The position numbers and the translations under genes were made by a program. From JACMLX01 sp040384325 (GTDB taxonomy: Bacteria; Gemmatimonadota; Gemmatimonadetes; Gemmatimonadales; Gemmatimonadaceae), in NCBI GenBank assembly GCA_040384325.1, contig JAZKJL010000005.1, positions 806,001-870,000 of the forward strand: a DNA stretch of 64,000 nt, in the 5' to 3' direction. Each line of letters begins with the position of its first letter. The first letter of the stretch is position 1. This document shows, piece after piece, positions 1 to 9,090 of this stretch. The notes beneath the pieces are model-generated. The model was not told the DNA's origin and did not search any database. It saw only the letters and a list, made by a program, of their open reading frames with translations.

Positions 1-1
1 G

Positions 2-1966
2 CCCGCCGCCCCACTGGCGTTCAACGAGACCGGCTGGGACGTGCAGCTGTACTCGCGCGACCGCGAGACATGGTACGCACCAGAGCCGATGGACGCCCAC
101 CACGGCATGGATTGTGGCGGCTACCCCGGCATGCACACGATCACGAAATACGAAGAGCTGGTGTTCCGCTGCCGCAACCACATCATGACCGCTATCAAGG
201 CGGGCGGATACGGTGTCGTCATGCTGACGCCGGATCGGATGCTGGACCTGAGCAAGGGCGAGGCGGTGGTGCGTTTCGACCTCTCCACGCTCCAGACCTC
301 GGATCGCGACTGGGTGGACGTGTGGCTGTCCGCCTATGACGACAACCTTGCCTTGCCGGCCGCGGCGTCGGCACCGGGCCTGCATGGACCGCCGCGCAAC
401 GGCCTGTGGATCGAGAAGCGCGGCAACGGTGCCTTCTGTCCGCACTACGTGCGCGATTTCGTGGTCACGGAATTGAACTGCAGCTGGTGGACGAACCTCG
501 CGGACAAGATCGCGCTCAGCGCCGTGGCGCGAAACGTGGTGGAGATCCGGCTGACGCAGACACACGTGAAGGTGTCGATGCCGCTGGACTCGATCGTGTT
601 CGCTGATGTGGACCTGCCCGCGCCGTTGCCGTTCAACGCGGCCGTGGTGCAGTTCGGGCACTATTCCTACAATCCGGAAAAGTGCGAGTGGGACTGCGCC
701 AACCTGCCGCCCAAGAAGGCCAACACCTGGCACTGGGACGAGATTCACATCGCACCGTCGATCCCGTTCGGCATCATGCGTGGTGATCGCCGCTATGTGG
801 ATGGCACGGGTGGCACGGTGACGTTCGGTGCTCCCGCCGCCGAGGGCAGCAAGCTGCGCTTCTTCGCGGCCGGCGCGGCGCCGGAAATCTCGTTCGATGC
901 CGGCAAGACCTGGCAGGCGCCGATCGAGCAGGCGATCGGCCAGGATGGCGGCACGGAGCGTCAGTACTTCACACCGATGCCGAGTGGCGCGAGCAGGGTG
1001 ATGCTGCGTCCGAAGGCGACGCTGGGTTCGTGGCCATGGCTGGACGTCTGGATGGCACGTGACTTCGCGGTGTGGTCGCGCAATGGCGGATCGGTGATTC
1101 CGACGCCGACGCCGACACCCACTCCGACGCCCACGCCAACACCCGAGCCGACGCCGGAACCTGCGCCACCACCGCCAGCGCCGGTCGCGGTGGCGTCGGT
1201 GAGTGTCTCGCTGGCACTCAACAGCATGGCCGTCGGCCAGACCGTTGCCGCAACGGCCACCACGCGCGATGCCTCCGGCGCCACGCTCGCGGGTCGCACG
1301 GTGACGTGGACGAGCAGCAACCCGAGCGTCGCGGTCGTCAACGCCTCCGGTGTGGTGACCGCAGTCAGCGCCGGGAGTGCGCAGGTGCAGGCAACGAGTG
1401 AAGGCGTCAACGCCAGCGCCACGCTGAGCGTGACCAACCCGCCGCCGCCCACGGTGGCCGTGAACAACGTGGTGGTGACGGTGAGCACGAACACGCTCAA
1501 TCCGACCCAGACCGTGACCGCAACGGCGTATCCACGCGACGCGGCCAACTCAGTGCTGACAGGCCGCACGGTGGCTTGGGCCTCGAGCAACCCGGCGGTC
1601 GCCACGGTGTCGTCGGAAGGCCTGATCACGGCCGTCGCGATCGGCTCCGCCACCATCACGGCGACGTCGGAAGGGAAGTCGGGCAGTACGTCGATGATCG
1701 TTGCGCTGCCAAAGGTCGGCAACGTGGTGGTGACGACGCCGTCGAGCGTGCTGCGCGTGGGTCAGTCGTTCACTGCCACGGCATGGGTGCGTGACGCAGC
1801 GAATTCCGTCCTCCCGGGTCGCGTGGTCACCTGGTCGTCGAACAACGCGCGCGTGGCCACGGTCTCCGCGACGGGTGTGGTGACTGGTGTGTCGCCGGGC
1901 AGCGTGAAGATCACGGCGACGAGCGAAGGAAAGCGCGCGGCCGTGAGCCTGAGCGTGATCCGGTAG
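2..1966 (+). CDS. Surface protein, ConA-like N region plus three BIG2 Ig-like domains (5' partial)
   Basis: The frame is open to the left edge, so the true start lies outside the window. The first ~360 residues are rich in Trp and aromatic beta-strand patterns and look like a concanavalin A-like lectin/glucanase sandwich; I see no clear GH16 ExDxxE catalytic motif, so an enzymatic role is not supported. A Pro-Thr linker follows. Three tandem bacterial Ig-like (BIG2) repeats of ~85 residues complete the protein, each with the 'V.W.SSNP.VA.V...G.VT.V..G.A.I.ATSEG' pattern. BIG2 arrays usually act as stalks of exported adhesins or carbohydrate-active proteins. The stop is followed 10 nt later by a strong hairpin. 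An extracellular carbohydrate-binding role near EPS genes is inferred. Confidence 0.75.
   Translation, partial: PAAPLAFNETGWDVQLYSRDRETWYAPEPMDAHHGMDCGGYPGMHTITKYEELVFRCRNHIMTAIKAGGYGVVMLTPDRMLDLSKGEAVVRFDLSTLQTSDRDWVDVWLSAYDDNLALPAAASAPGLHGPPRNGLWIEKRGNGAFCPHYVRDFVVTELNCSWWTNLADKIALSAVARNVVEIRLTQTHVKVSMPLDSIVFADVDLPAPLPFNAAVVQFGHYSYNPEKCEWDCANLPPKKANTWHWDEIHIAPSIPFGIMRGDRRYVDGTGGTVTFGAPAAEGSKLRFFAAGAAPEISFDAGKTWQAPIEQAIGQDGGTERQYFTPMPSGASRVMLRPKATLGSWPWLDVWMARDFAVWSRNGGSVIPTPTPTPTPTPTPTPEPTPEPAPPPPAPVAVASVSVSLALNSMAVGQTVAATATTRDASGATLAGRTVTWTSSNPSVAVVNASGVVTAVSAGSAQVQATSEGVNASATLSVTNPPPPTVAVNNVVVTVSTNTLNPTQTVTATAYPRDAANSVLTGRTVAWASSNPAVATVSSEGLITAVAIGSATITATSEGKSGSTSMIVALPKVGNVVVTTPSSVLRVGQSFTATAWVRDAANSVLPGRVVTWSSNNARVATVSATGVVTGVSPGSVKITATSEGKRAAVSLSVIR
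1100..1185 (+). repeat. Low-complexity CCGACG/CCAACR-type repeat encoding a Pro-Thr linker
   Basis: Degenerate 6-bp units (ccgacg, cccact, cccacg and similar) encode a run of Pro-Thr pairs, then PE/PA residues. It separates the N-terminal sandwich from the BIG2 array and could vary in length by replication slippage. Confidence 0.75.
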
Positions 1967-1976
1967 CGAAGCACAA

Positions 1977-2005
1977 GCCGGCATCAGCATACGACTGATG
2001 CCGGC
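1977..2005 (+). terminator. Hairpin terminator after the BIG2 protein
   Basis: There is a perfect 11-bp stem (GCCGGCATCAG / CTGATGCCGGC) with a 7-nt loop, beginning 10 nt after the stop codon. A T-tract is lacking on the plus strand (catgaaaac follows), so it may act as a Rho-assisted terminator or RNA 3'-end stabiliser. Confidence 0.6.
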
Positions 2006-2023
2006 CATGAAAACAGATGATTC

Positions 2024-2061
2024 TCGTGGTTCACGATCCAGTGCGGGTCGTGGACCACGAC
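2024..2061. promoter_or_regulatory. Two adjacent dyads sharing a TCGTGG half-site
   Basis: Two related inverted repeats lie upstream of the methyltransferase promoter: TCGTG-gtt-CACGA (2024-2036) and GTCGTGG-a-CCACGAC (2047-2061). Their centres are about 24 bp apart. The shared half-site and spacing look like a tandem operator for a dimeric regulator. No regulator gene is nearby. Confidence 0.4.
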
Positions 2062-2155
2062 GTCATTTACCTCACAAAAAACGTCAGACTTATCCGCGAG
2101 CGAGAATGCATTACGATCTGATTGCGAAGCGTGGTGTCGCGCATGTGTTGCGCGC

Positions 2156-2183
2156 TTGAGATCGTGGTGCGACATGGTAGACT
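2156..2183 (+). promoter_or_regulatory. Candidate sigma70-type promoter of the methyltransferase
   Basis: TTGAGA (2156-2161) and TAGACT (2178-2183) are separated by 16 nt, and a TG dinucleotide one base before the -10 makes it an extended -10 type. It sits 48 bp upstream of the ATG at 2231 and favours that start over the in-frame ATG at 2156, which falls in the -35. Confidence 0.45.
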
Positions 2184-2230
2184 GTCCGCACGATCGTCGA
2201 AGCACGTCACCGCCTGAAAATCGCTCCGCC

Positions 2231-2839
2231 ATGTTTTTCGCCATCCGAAGGAAATTGAAGCGGGTGGTTCGTCGCCCCGCGCTGTCAGCGGTCAGGGAAG
2301 CGTTACGCATCCCATCAGGGCAGATCAGCATGGAGGAAGCGCGATTCCTCGGCTCGTTATTGCCAGCGCTGCCCGCCGCGCGACCGATCATCGAAGTCGG
2401 CACGCTCTTCGGCTGGTCGACGCGCGTGATGGCGCTGTACAAGCCACTCGACGCTCCGCTGATCACCGTGGACATGTACTGCTGGAATCCGCTGGGGCTT
2501 TCCGACGCTGATCACTTCGCGATCACATCGTCGATCCTCGAGGAGAGCAAGCAGACGCTGAACGTCACGCAGGTGCGCATCGACAAGGATGTCTTCTATC
2601 GCGAGTATGCGGGTCCGGCGCCGTCACTGATCTTCCTCGACGCCGACCACACATACGAAGCCACACGCGCCGACTTGCAGTGGGCCAACAGCTTCCCGGA
2701 CACGATCGTCTGCCTGCATGACTACCGGCCGGAGTGGCCGGGCGTGATCGCGGCCGTGGACGAATTCGGCGGGCCGGCCTCCATCGTCGGGACGCTGTGC
2801 ACGCTGAAGCCGAAGGCGGAGCGCTTCCGGGTGCAGTAG
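2231..2839 (+). CDS. Class I SAM-dependent methyltransferase (Methyltransf_24-like)
   Basis: This 202-residue protein has the SAM-binding motif I 'IIEVGTLFGWSTRVM' near residue 50. An acidic residue ends the next strand (ITVDMY), and 'LIFLDADHTYEATRADL' occurs near residue 135. The last pattern is typical of the Methyltransf_24/CmcI-like group often found in polysaccharide and cephamycin-type loci. The ATG at 2231 starts the basic leader MFFAIRRKLKRVVRR and fits the upstream promoter; a start at 2156 is possible but adds unconserved sequence. The gene converges on the flippase gene with 5 nt between their stops. The substrate is unknown; a sugar or small hydroxylated metabolite of the EPS pathway is a guess. 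Confidence 0.75.
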   Translation: MFFAIRRKLKRVVRRPALSAVREALRIPSGQISMEEARFLGSLLPALPAARPIIEVGTLFGWSTRVMALYKPLDAPLITVDMYCWNPLGLSDADHFAITSSILEESKQTLNVTQVRIDKDVFYREYAGPAPSLIFLDADHTYEATRADLQWANSFPDTIVCLHDYRPEWPGVIAAVDEFGGPASIVGTLCTLKPKAERFRVQ

Positions 2840-2844
2840 CCGCG

Positions 2845-4344
2845 TCAGCGACGCAGCGCCCGCCGCAGCAGGTCCACATGACTGCGATCCATACCGCCGA
2901 GCGCCCAGAGGCCGAGCAGGTACATCCCCAGCGCCGGCACCACGATCCACACGCCGGCGCTCCCGGCGCTCAGCATCCAGTACAACGCTCCTGCCATCGG
3001 CACGGCGGCAAGCGTGAAGCGGCCGGCCTGCCACATCGTCTCGCGCGACAGAAAGCCCGCCGGTACGATGCGCAACAGCGCCACCAGCAACACCAGCTCG
3101 ATCAACGCGTCGGACAACACCGCACCGGCGGCGCCGTTGCCGAACCGCGTGTGGCCAAGCCACGAGAAGAAGAGGCACGACGGGATGCCGGCGGTGCAGA
3201 CGACGATCGACGTCGCCACCAAACGCTTCTGCTGCTCGCGTGCGTTGACCATCGTGCTGAGGATGATCGTGATGTAGTACAGCAGGCAGCAGATGCCACC
3301 GAGCCGAAGGACCGGGATCGCCCCGGCAAACTCGCGCGTGTAGAGCTGGTCGATGATCACGCCGGGAATCAGCAGCATCACCACCGCGATCGGCACACCC
3401 ACGACCAGCACGATCTCGAGTGCACGCCGTCCCAGCTGTGCAAAGGCTTCCTCGTCGCCGGCATGGTGCAGCCGCGTGAAGGTCGGCAGCAGCGCGGTGC
3501 TGACGGCCACCGGCAGGAACATGGTGGTGCCGACCAGCTTCCAGGCCACGTTGTACCAGCCGACGGTGCGATAGTCCGCCACCATCGAGAGCACCAGCAC
3601 ATCGGTCTGCCCATACAGCGTCAGGAACGCGGTCTGGCCGAGGTACGGCAATCCGGCCACCAGCAGGAACCGCATCACCTCGCGTGAGGGGCGCAGCGTG
3701 GAGAACAGATGCGCCTGCGCCGCGCGCAATCGAACGACATGCATCGTGGCCTGCGCCACGGAGGCCGCCACCGCCGGCACGGCGAACAGTGCCAGCGGCG
3801 CGCGGGCGATCACCAGCAGCAGCGACGCACCGGAGCTGATCGCCTTGTCCACCAGTGCGACGAATCCCTGCCGGCGGAAGCGTTCCTCGCCGGCCAACGC
3901 GGCGCCGAACACTTCGTTCACGCCCGCGACCAGCATGCCCATCGCGCCGATGGCGAGCAGGCCGAGCATCATGCCGCGATAGCCGAGGACATACCCAGCG
4001 ACCAGGGTGACGACACCGCAGACGAGGGCGAGCGCCACGCGGAGTGCCAGCGCATTCATCACCAGTGTGCCCATTCGCGCTGGCGTGCGCGCGATTTCCT
4101 TGGTGAGCACCGGCCCCATGCCCCACGGCGCCAGCACGAAGCAGACGGTGACGAATGCGGTGGCCGTCATCAGGCGCCCGTACAGGTCGGGGCCGAGGTA
4201 GCGCGGCACGAACAGCGTGACGACGAAGGTCAGCGCCCAGCTCACCACCTGCACGCCGACGGTGACGAACACGTTGCGCGTCAGGCGCGCGCCGTCCACC
4301 AGCGGTACCGCCGCGTCACCCTCGGCGCCGGGTGAGCCGGCCAC
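2845..4344 (-). CDS. Wzx-like polysaccharide flippase (MATE/oligosaccharide transporter superfamily)
   Basis: This 499-residue polytopic membrane protein has about 12-14 hydrophobic segments, beginning near residue 25 with 'VGVQVVSWALTFVVTLFVP' followed by 'RYLGPDLYGRL'. That N-terminal pattern is the hallmark of Polysacc_synt/MVF-type flippases, which move undecaprenyl-linked repeat units across the inner membrane. Its start lies 1 nt after the stop of the upstream GT2 gene, so the two are probably cotranscribed. The length matches the family. The combination with Wza, Wzc-like and Wzy-like genes downstream supports a Wzx/Wzy-dependent pathway. Confidence 0.85.
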   Translation of the reverse strand: MAGSPGAEGDAAVPLVDGARLTRNVFVTVGVQVVSWALTFVVTLFVPRYLGPDLYGRLMTATAFVTVCFVLAPWGMGPVLTKEIARTPARMGTLVMNALALRVALALVCGVVTLVAGYVLGYRGMMLGLLAIGAMGMLVAGVNEVFGAALAGEERFRRQGFVALVDKAISSGASLLLVIARAPLALFAVPAVAASVAQATMHVVRLRAAQAHLFSTLRPSREVMRFLLVAGLPYLGQTAFLTLYGQTDVLVLSMVADYRTVGWYNVAWKLVGTTMFLPVAVSTALLPTFTRLHHAGDEEAFAQLGRRALEIVLVVGVPIAVVMLLIPGVIIDQLYTREFAGAIPVLRLGGICCLLYYITIILSTMVNAREQQKRLVATSIVVCTAGIPSCLFFSWLGHTRFGNGAAGAVLSDALIELVLLVALLRIVPAGFLSRETMWQAGRFTLAAVPMAGALYWMLSAGSAGVWIVVPALGMYLLGLWALGGMDRSHVDLLRRALRR

Positions 4345-4345
4345 G

Positions 4346-5326
4346 CTATTTCCTCACGGCGGACGTCACGGAGTTCGCATCAGTGACCGTCATCTTCGCG
4401 CGCGCCGACTCGCGATACAACCGGAATCGCCGGTCGATGCCGAAGGGCCGGCCGGCCCTGAAGCCGACCAGCAGGTGGCGACCGTAGGCATCGGGTGCCC
4501 AACGCCCCTGGGTGAGCAATTGCTTGACTTCGTAGGCCCGCGAGCGCGCGACGGCCCGCGCAAACAACCAGGTCGCCTTCACGTCGCCGCAGCGAATGTG
4601 CTTCCCGTAGAACGCCCCATCGCCGATGCCGTAGTTGCGCAGCGTCTCGGGCCACTGGTCGGCGGTGCGGGTGCCGTAGTGATCGACCTTCACGCCCGGC
4701 GCGAGCAGGATCACGCCGCCGAAGCGCCAGGTGCGGTAGGCGAAGTCGAAGTCCTGCGACGAACGGAGCGGACCACCGCCACCGAGCGCTTCGTCGAAAC
4801 CGCCGACACGATCGAGCAGTGAGCGGCGGATGGCCATGTTGGCACCCATCCCGAACACCTTGAACCCCTCGCGCAGGCTGAGACGCTCCTCCTTCTCGAA
4901 CGTCAGTGCGGGCACGATCACGCCGCTGGCGACATCGGCTTCCAACTCGGCGGGGATGCAGACCTGTCCGTAGAGCAGGTCCGCATCACGGTGGCGATCG
5001 AACGCTTGCTCGATCTGAACGAGCCAGTCTTCCGGCACGATCACGTCATCATCGGTGCATGCGATGATCTCACCGGTGGCCACGGCGATGCCGCTGTTGT
5101 AGGCGGCGGAGAGGCCGGCGCGCGACAGGTGGTGGTGCACGATGGCGCAGCGGTCCAGATGCGTGTTGGCCAGTTGCTGCACGATGACCTGCGTGCGGTC
5201 GTCGGTGCTCTGGTCCATCACGTGGATGTCGAACGCGCGGTGAGTACAACGGGCGACGCTGTCCACGGCCTGACCAACGGTGTCGGGACGGTTCCGCGTG
5301 CAGATCACAACCGACAGCGTGGCCAT
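4346..5326 (-). CDS. Glycosyltransferase family 2
   Basis: This 326-residue GT-A enzyme opens with 'MATLSVVICTRNRPDTVG', the usual nucleotide-sugar-binding first strand, and has 'ACTDDDVIVPEDWL' near residue 95 as the metal-binding acidic (DXD-like) motif. A 'GGFDEALGGGGPL...SQDFDFAYR' segment near 190 matches the acceptor-side ED region of GT2 enzymes. The ATG at 5326 overlaps the TGA of the upstream oxidoreductase by one base (TGATG), which supports this start over longer in-frame extensions and suggests translational coupling. The protein transfers a sugar during EPS repeat-unit assembly; donor and acceptor cannot be read from the sequence. Confidence 0.85.
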   Translation of the reverse strand: MATLSVVICTRNRPDTVGQAVDSVARCTHRAFDIHVMDQSTDDRTQVIVQQLANTHLDRCAIVHHHLSRAGLSAAYNSGIAVATGEIIACTDDDVIVPEDWLVQIEQAFDRHRDADLLYGQVCIPAELEADVASGVIVPALTFEKEERLSLREGFKVFGMGANMAIRRSLLDRVGGFDEALGGGGPLRSSQDFDFAYRTWRFGGVILLAPGVKVDHYGTRTADQWPETLRNYGIGDGAFYGKHIRCGDVKATWLFARAVARSRAYEVKQLLTQGRWAPDAYGRHLLVGFRAGRPFGIDRRFRLYRESARAKMTVTDANSVTSAVRK

Positions 5327-6732
5327 CAGCGCTTGCCCCACATCGCGTTGGCGGTGTCGGGGAAGCGGACGGTCAGTTCGGGCACGTCGAGCAGCGCCGA
5401 GTTCACCCACTCCACCCCCTGCATGAACGAGTGATCCTGGTTGGACACCTCGTACTTCCAGGCGCCGAACCGGCCGCGGGAGGCGACACCGGTTGGCTTG
5501 AGGCCGGCCTCGATGCGCTTGAGGTGTGCGTCCCGATGCAGCGAGGGTGTGGGATACCCATGCTCGGCCACGTACGACCATTCGCTCACGACCTGGCTGC
5601 GATCGGTGATCAATCCCGTGTTCAGCAGCCCCTGGATGGTGTCTTCCACGAGCGTCTCTCGCCGCACGGGCTTGTGCGTCGATTCACTGGTTTCGGTCAT
5701 CAGCGACCAGTACGTGCCGCTGCCCGGCTCGGGCACGTTGTTGGGCGAGTAGTGCGAGAAGACGGTGACGCGGTAGAAGGGGCAGTTGTCCTCGGGGAAA
5801 TACATCCAGCACTTCTTCGCCAGCTTCTCCGGCATCTCGCCGGTGAGACCGATGCCGATGATGTGCGAGCTGGAATGCAGCAGACCCTGCGACGCCACGG
5901 CGACATCCGGCAGCGCGGGCGTGAGCAAACCGCTGAGCAGATCGACCGGCATGGTGGACAGAATCAGGTCGTACTCGAGGCGCTCGCCGTCGGCCGTGGT
6001 GGCGACCTTTTGCTGCCAGTCGATGCTGCTGATGCGGGTGTTGCAGCGGATGTGCGCACTGCCGACCCGATCGGCGATGGCGTTCCAGATTGCGCCGGTG
6101 CCGCCTGCGCATGGGAACTGGAAGGTGTTGTTCGGCCCCCAGCTGAGGTCATCGCGCCCGAGCACGATGTTCTCCGACACGCGTGCCAGGTCCACCGTCG
6201 CCACGCGTTCGCCGAGCCAGCCGGAGCCGAGCATGGCCACCGGGTAGGCCCAGACCTTGTAGTTGTAGGGGGCCATGAAGATTTCCTTCAGGCCCTCGCC
6301 CATCATCTGGTCGATCCAGGTGCCGAAGTCGCGCTGCGGATCCTGCTTCACCGGCGGCCGGGTGGCGAGGCCACGCAACGCCTTGGCGGTGAGCTCCTTC
6401 GGCAGGTAGCGGATGTTGTTCTGGAACGGGTACGGCACGAACCGGTCGGCGATCCAGACCCACGACTCGCGTTCGTGATGCAACCACCCGTCGGCTCCGA
6501 GGGCGTCGTGCATCGCGCGGTCGAAGTAGTCGTAGTGCGAGAACTGCACGTGCCCACCGATGTCCCAGGTGAAGCCGTTGTCGTCCACGAAGCTGCTGGC
6601 GAGACCACCGGGGTTGGCGCCGGCCTCGACCAGCAGGAAGTTCTCGTGTCCGAGCTGCTTCAACCGGTACGCGGCACCGAGTCCGGTGGGCCCGGCGCCG
6701 ATGATCAGAATGCGACTGCTGCTGCGGCTCAC
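5326..6732 (-). CDS. FAD-dependent oxidoreductase of the amine oxidase / UDP-galactopyranose mutase-like group
   Basis: Starting at the GTG at 6732, the product is 468 residues. A GAGG Shine-Dalgarno lies 8 nt upstream of this GTG, so I prefer it to the TTG at 6750. Residues 5-40 hold a Rossmann FAD site, 'RILIIGAGPTGLGAAYRL', followed by 'VEAGANPGGLASS' with the GG doublet and 'FTWDIGGHVQF'. This arrangement is shared by protoporphyrinogen-oxidase-like proteins and UDP-galactopyranose mutases. In an EPS cluster the likely role is a flavin-dependent change to a nucleotide sugar (ring contraction or oxidation), but the substrate is not evident. It lies directly upstream of the GT2 in a leftward operon. 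Confidence 0.75.
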   Translation of the reverse strand: MSRSSSRILIIGAGPTGLGAAYRLKQLGHENFLLVEAGANPGGLASSFVDDNGFTWDIGGHVQFSHYDYFDRAMHDALGADGWLHHERESWVWIADRFVPYPFQNNIRYLPKELTAKALRGLATRPPVKQDPQRDFGTWIDQMMGEGLKEIFMAPYNYKVWAYPVAMLGSGWLGERVATVDLARVSENIVLGRDDLSWGPNNTFQFPCAGGTGAIWNAIADRVGSAHIRCNTRISSIDWQQKVATTADGERLEYDLILSTMPVDLLSGLLTPALPDVAVASQGLLHSSSHIIGIGLTGEMPEKLAKKCWMYFPEDNCPFYRVTVFSHYSPNNVPEPGSGTYWSLMTETSESTHKPVRRETLVEDTIQGLLNTGLITDRSQVVSEWSYVAEHGYPTPSLHRDAHLKRIEAGLKPTGVASRGRFGAWKYEVSNQDHSFMQGVEWVNSALLDVPELTVRFPDTANAMWGKR

Positions 6733-6904
6733 GCGACACACCTCAGGCAAGGCGGTGTCGTCACGCCTGTGACGCGGAGACGGCGCAGCAACTCAAAATT
6801 TCGGGCGCGAGAAGACAGTCCAGACACGTGCGGTAGGGAAAGAGCGGATCGGGCCAGGCGACCTGCGATCAGCGACGACCGCACCACGCGCAGCATGGCA
6901 ACGA

Positions 6905-8497
6905 CTACTGTGCGCCGTCCATCTTAAGCACGGCAGGAATGGTGCGGGCGAGGATGCTGAAGTCGCGCCAGATGGTCCACTGGGCGAAATAGGCCGACTC
7001 GATACGGAGCACCTCGCCGAAGCTGGTGATGCGATTGCGACCGCTCACCTGCCACGGTCCCGTGATGCCGGGCTTCATGCCGAAACGGATGAATTCATCG
7101 TCGTCATAGAGGTCCACTTCGCGCGGCAGCGGCGGTCGCGGACCGACCAGTGACATGTCACCGACGAGGACATTGATCAGCTGCGGCAACTCGTCGAGAC
7201 TCGACATCCGCAACCAGCGTCCAAGTGGAGTGATGCGCGGATCGTTCTGCATCTTGAACAGCTTGCCGTCGGTGTAGACGCTGCCGGCGGCGAGGCTGGC
7301 GGCGCGCGCCTCGGCATCGACGTACATCGTGCGGAACTTGTAGATCGTGAAAGTCCGGCCGGCGTACCCCACGCGGCGCTGGCGGAAGATCACCGGGCCG
7401 GGTGAGGTCAGGCGCACGGCGAGGGCCACCGGGATCATCATCAGCTGCGCCACCGCCAGCATCACGCTGCCGACCGTCAGGTCGAGCATCCGCTTGAGCA
7501 GCAAATCGCGTCCGCGGAGGCCGGGGCGCGTGAGCTGAATCATCGGCACGCCGTCGCGCCAGTGCACCGAGGGGGTGAGCTGCGCGAGCGTGAACGCGCG
7601 TGATGGTGCGAGCACACGGCAGCCGCCGGCGTCCGCGAACGACATCAGGTGCGTGAGGTTGTTGTCTTGCAGCGGGCCGCAGAGCACGATCGTGTCCACG
7701 CGTCGCTCGGCCAGCGCCTGCGGCAGATCGTCGAGACCATACACATCCGAGGCCTCATCGGGGTTGCGACGCCTGATTGACGGATCGAGCGTGCCGACGG
7801 CGCGGTACGACGTGCCGTCACGCGCTGCCAGCAGCTCGTGAAAGTCCGCCGTGTCGGCCGGCGTGCCAACCACCAGGACGCGTCCTGGCGTGAGGGCTTC
7901 CGGACGCGTCTTGGAGACGACGCGATCGACGCACCAGCGCACCAGCACGAGCAGCAGGATCAGGACGGCGGCGCTGAGCAAATCGGTGGAGACGTCAGTG
8001 GAGAAGTTGCGCCAGAGCGATGGCCAGAGTGCGATCATCAGACCGAGACCGGTGCCGCTGGCGACACGTTCGGGATTTCGTCGCGCGTCACCGCCGTTGT
8101 AGGCGCCGGCGAGAAACAACCCGCTGCAGATTGCCGTCACCGACTGGACAGGCGGCAATCCGGCGAGTGAATTCGCCTGCTGCCAACCAGCGACGCCGAT
8201 GCTGCCGGCGAGATGATGGGACCATTCGAGGAGCCACATGCCGGCCATCGACGCGCTGATGTCGAGCACCAGGAGGCCTGTGACGCGCGCGATCGCGCGC
8301 ACGGCGTGCGAGCGTCGGTTGCGGTTTGCAATGGCCTGCAGGATGGTGCGCGGGCGCACGTTTTCCGGGACGCGTTCCGCGCCGATCACGCGCACGCGGG
8401 TCGCGGAATAGGCCCGCGACACGACGGCGGAAACGTGACGGGCGGCGGTGCCGCCGCGACGCGATGCCGCAGAAAAGTCCGGGAAGGTGTGATTCAA
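6905..8497 (-). CDS. Exopolysaccharide polyprenyl glycosylphosphotransferase (WcaJ/WbaP-like)
   Basis: This 530-residue protein has an N-terminal membrane region, a CoA-binding/NAD-like middle domain ('GRVLVVGTPADTADF', ~residue 215) and a C-terminal bacterial sugar transferase domain. The last begins 'LLKRMLDLTVGSVML' near 330, with 'FRQRRVGYAGRTFTIYKFRTM' and 'SLDELPQLINVLVGDMSLVGPRP'. Such enzymes start EPS synthesis by moving a sugar-1-phosphate from a UDP-sugar to undecaprenyl phosphate at the inner membrane. The annotated start is TTG at 8497 without a good ribosome site, so the start is uncertain. It is transcribed away from the exporter operon across a ~590-bp spacer. Confidence 0.9.
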   Translation of the reverse strand: MNHTFPDFSAASRRGGTAARHVSAVVSRAYSATRVRVIGAERVPENVRPRTILQAIANRNRRSHAVRAIARVTGLLVLDISASMAGMWLLEWSHHLAGSIGVAGWQQANSLAGLPPVQSVTAICSGLFLAGAYNGGDARRNPERVASGTGLGLMIALWPSLWRNFSTDVSTDLLSAAVLILLLVLVRWCVDRVVSKTRPEALTPGRVLVVGTPADTADFHELLAARDGTSYRAVGTLDPSIRRRNPDEASDVYGLDDLPQALAERRVDTIVLCGPLQDNNLTHLMSFADAGGCRVLAPSRAFTLAQLTPSVHWRDGVPMIQLTRPGLRGRDLLLKRMLDLTVGSVMLAVAQLMMIPVALAVRLTSPGPVIFRQRRVGYAGRTFTIYKFRTMYVDAEARAASLAAGSVYTDGKLFKMQNDPRITPLGRWLRMSSLDELPQLINVLVGDMSLVGPRPPLPREVDLYDDDEFIRFGMKPGITGPWQVSGRNRITSFGEVLRIESAYFAQWTIWRDFSILARTIPAVLKMDGAQ

Positions 8498-9090
8498 GCC
8501 ACCAACCCGCGAGCAACCACCGATACGTCTTGCAATTGCGATTCTGGATGCCGGGAGGGGGAATCCCGGAGAATCGCCGTCACAGCCTCACCCTCGTCGT
8601 CGGGGGAATCGGGCCTGACGGCGAACCATTGTGAGGCGCTCTGGCCACGTGCGAGACCGAGAGCCGTACTCATCTATCTGTAGGTTCCGTGCCAACGTGC
8701 GGACCGCGTGACTGCTGGCAGCGTCGCTGCAATCATTTGTCTGTCGCGTATCGGGTTACGACGCCGGGGCGTGATTCGGATTCGCCCACCCGTGATGTCG
8801 GAGGTGTCGTTGTGGTGCGACAGGCCGTCAGTCGCCTGCAACACAATGCGGTCACGCCTTTCGGCGGCGTTATGCGCGGAACGGCGCTTTCTCCCCCGCG
8901 CGCGCGGGGCGCTCGTCCACTGCGCGCACGGCGGCACACAAAACGCACAGCACTTCCAGAACGAGCCTGAAGCTTCCAGCTTGCGGCTCCGGTGATGCAA
9001 CTCGCGTCGACGCGTGAAGATCACAGTGCGCTGTTGTCGGCCACCCGGACGACGCTCGCCTCCCTGGTGGCCGCTCCCCCCTGTCTTTGC
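8498..9090. other. Divergent intergenic region between the two EPS transcription units
   Basis: About 590 bp separate the leftward glycosylphosphotransferase from the rightward exporter operon. No convincing small gene is seen; the open frames here lack family motifs. A short hairpin (CCGGGA / TCCCGG with a GGGGGAA loop) is at 8551-8569. Promoters and leaders for both units should lie here. I could not recognise a specific riboswitch, including no clear c-di-GMP aptamer. Confidence 0.4.

Noticed and set aside
2..1966. GH16 glucanase
   Set aside because: The N region looks like the same fold class, but the ExDxxE catalytic motif was not found.
2624..4126. Second long minus-strand frame overlapping the flippase
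   Set aside because: Arg/Ala/Gly-rich shadow; the other minus frame has clear flippase helices and family motifs.
5431..6927. 498-residue plus frame opposite the FAD oxidoreductase
   Set aside because: No motif; the minus frame encodes an intact Rossmann FAD-binding protein with a good ribosome site.
8551..8569. Intrinsic terminator or riboswitch in the divergent EPS spacer
   Set aside because: Only a 6-bp stem with no T-tract and no recognisable aptamer core.
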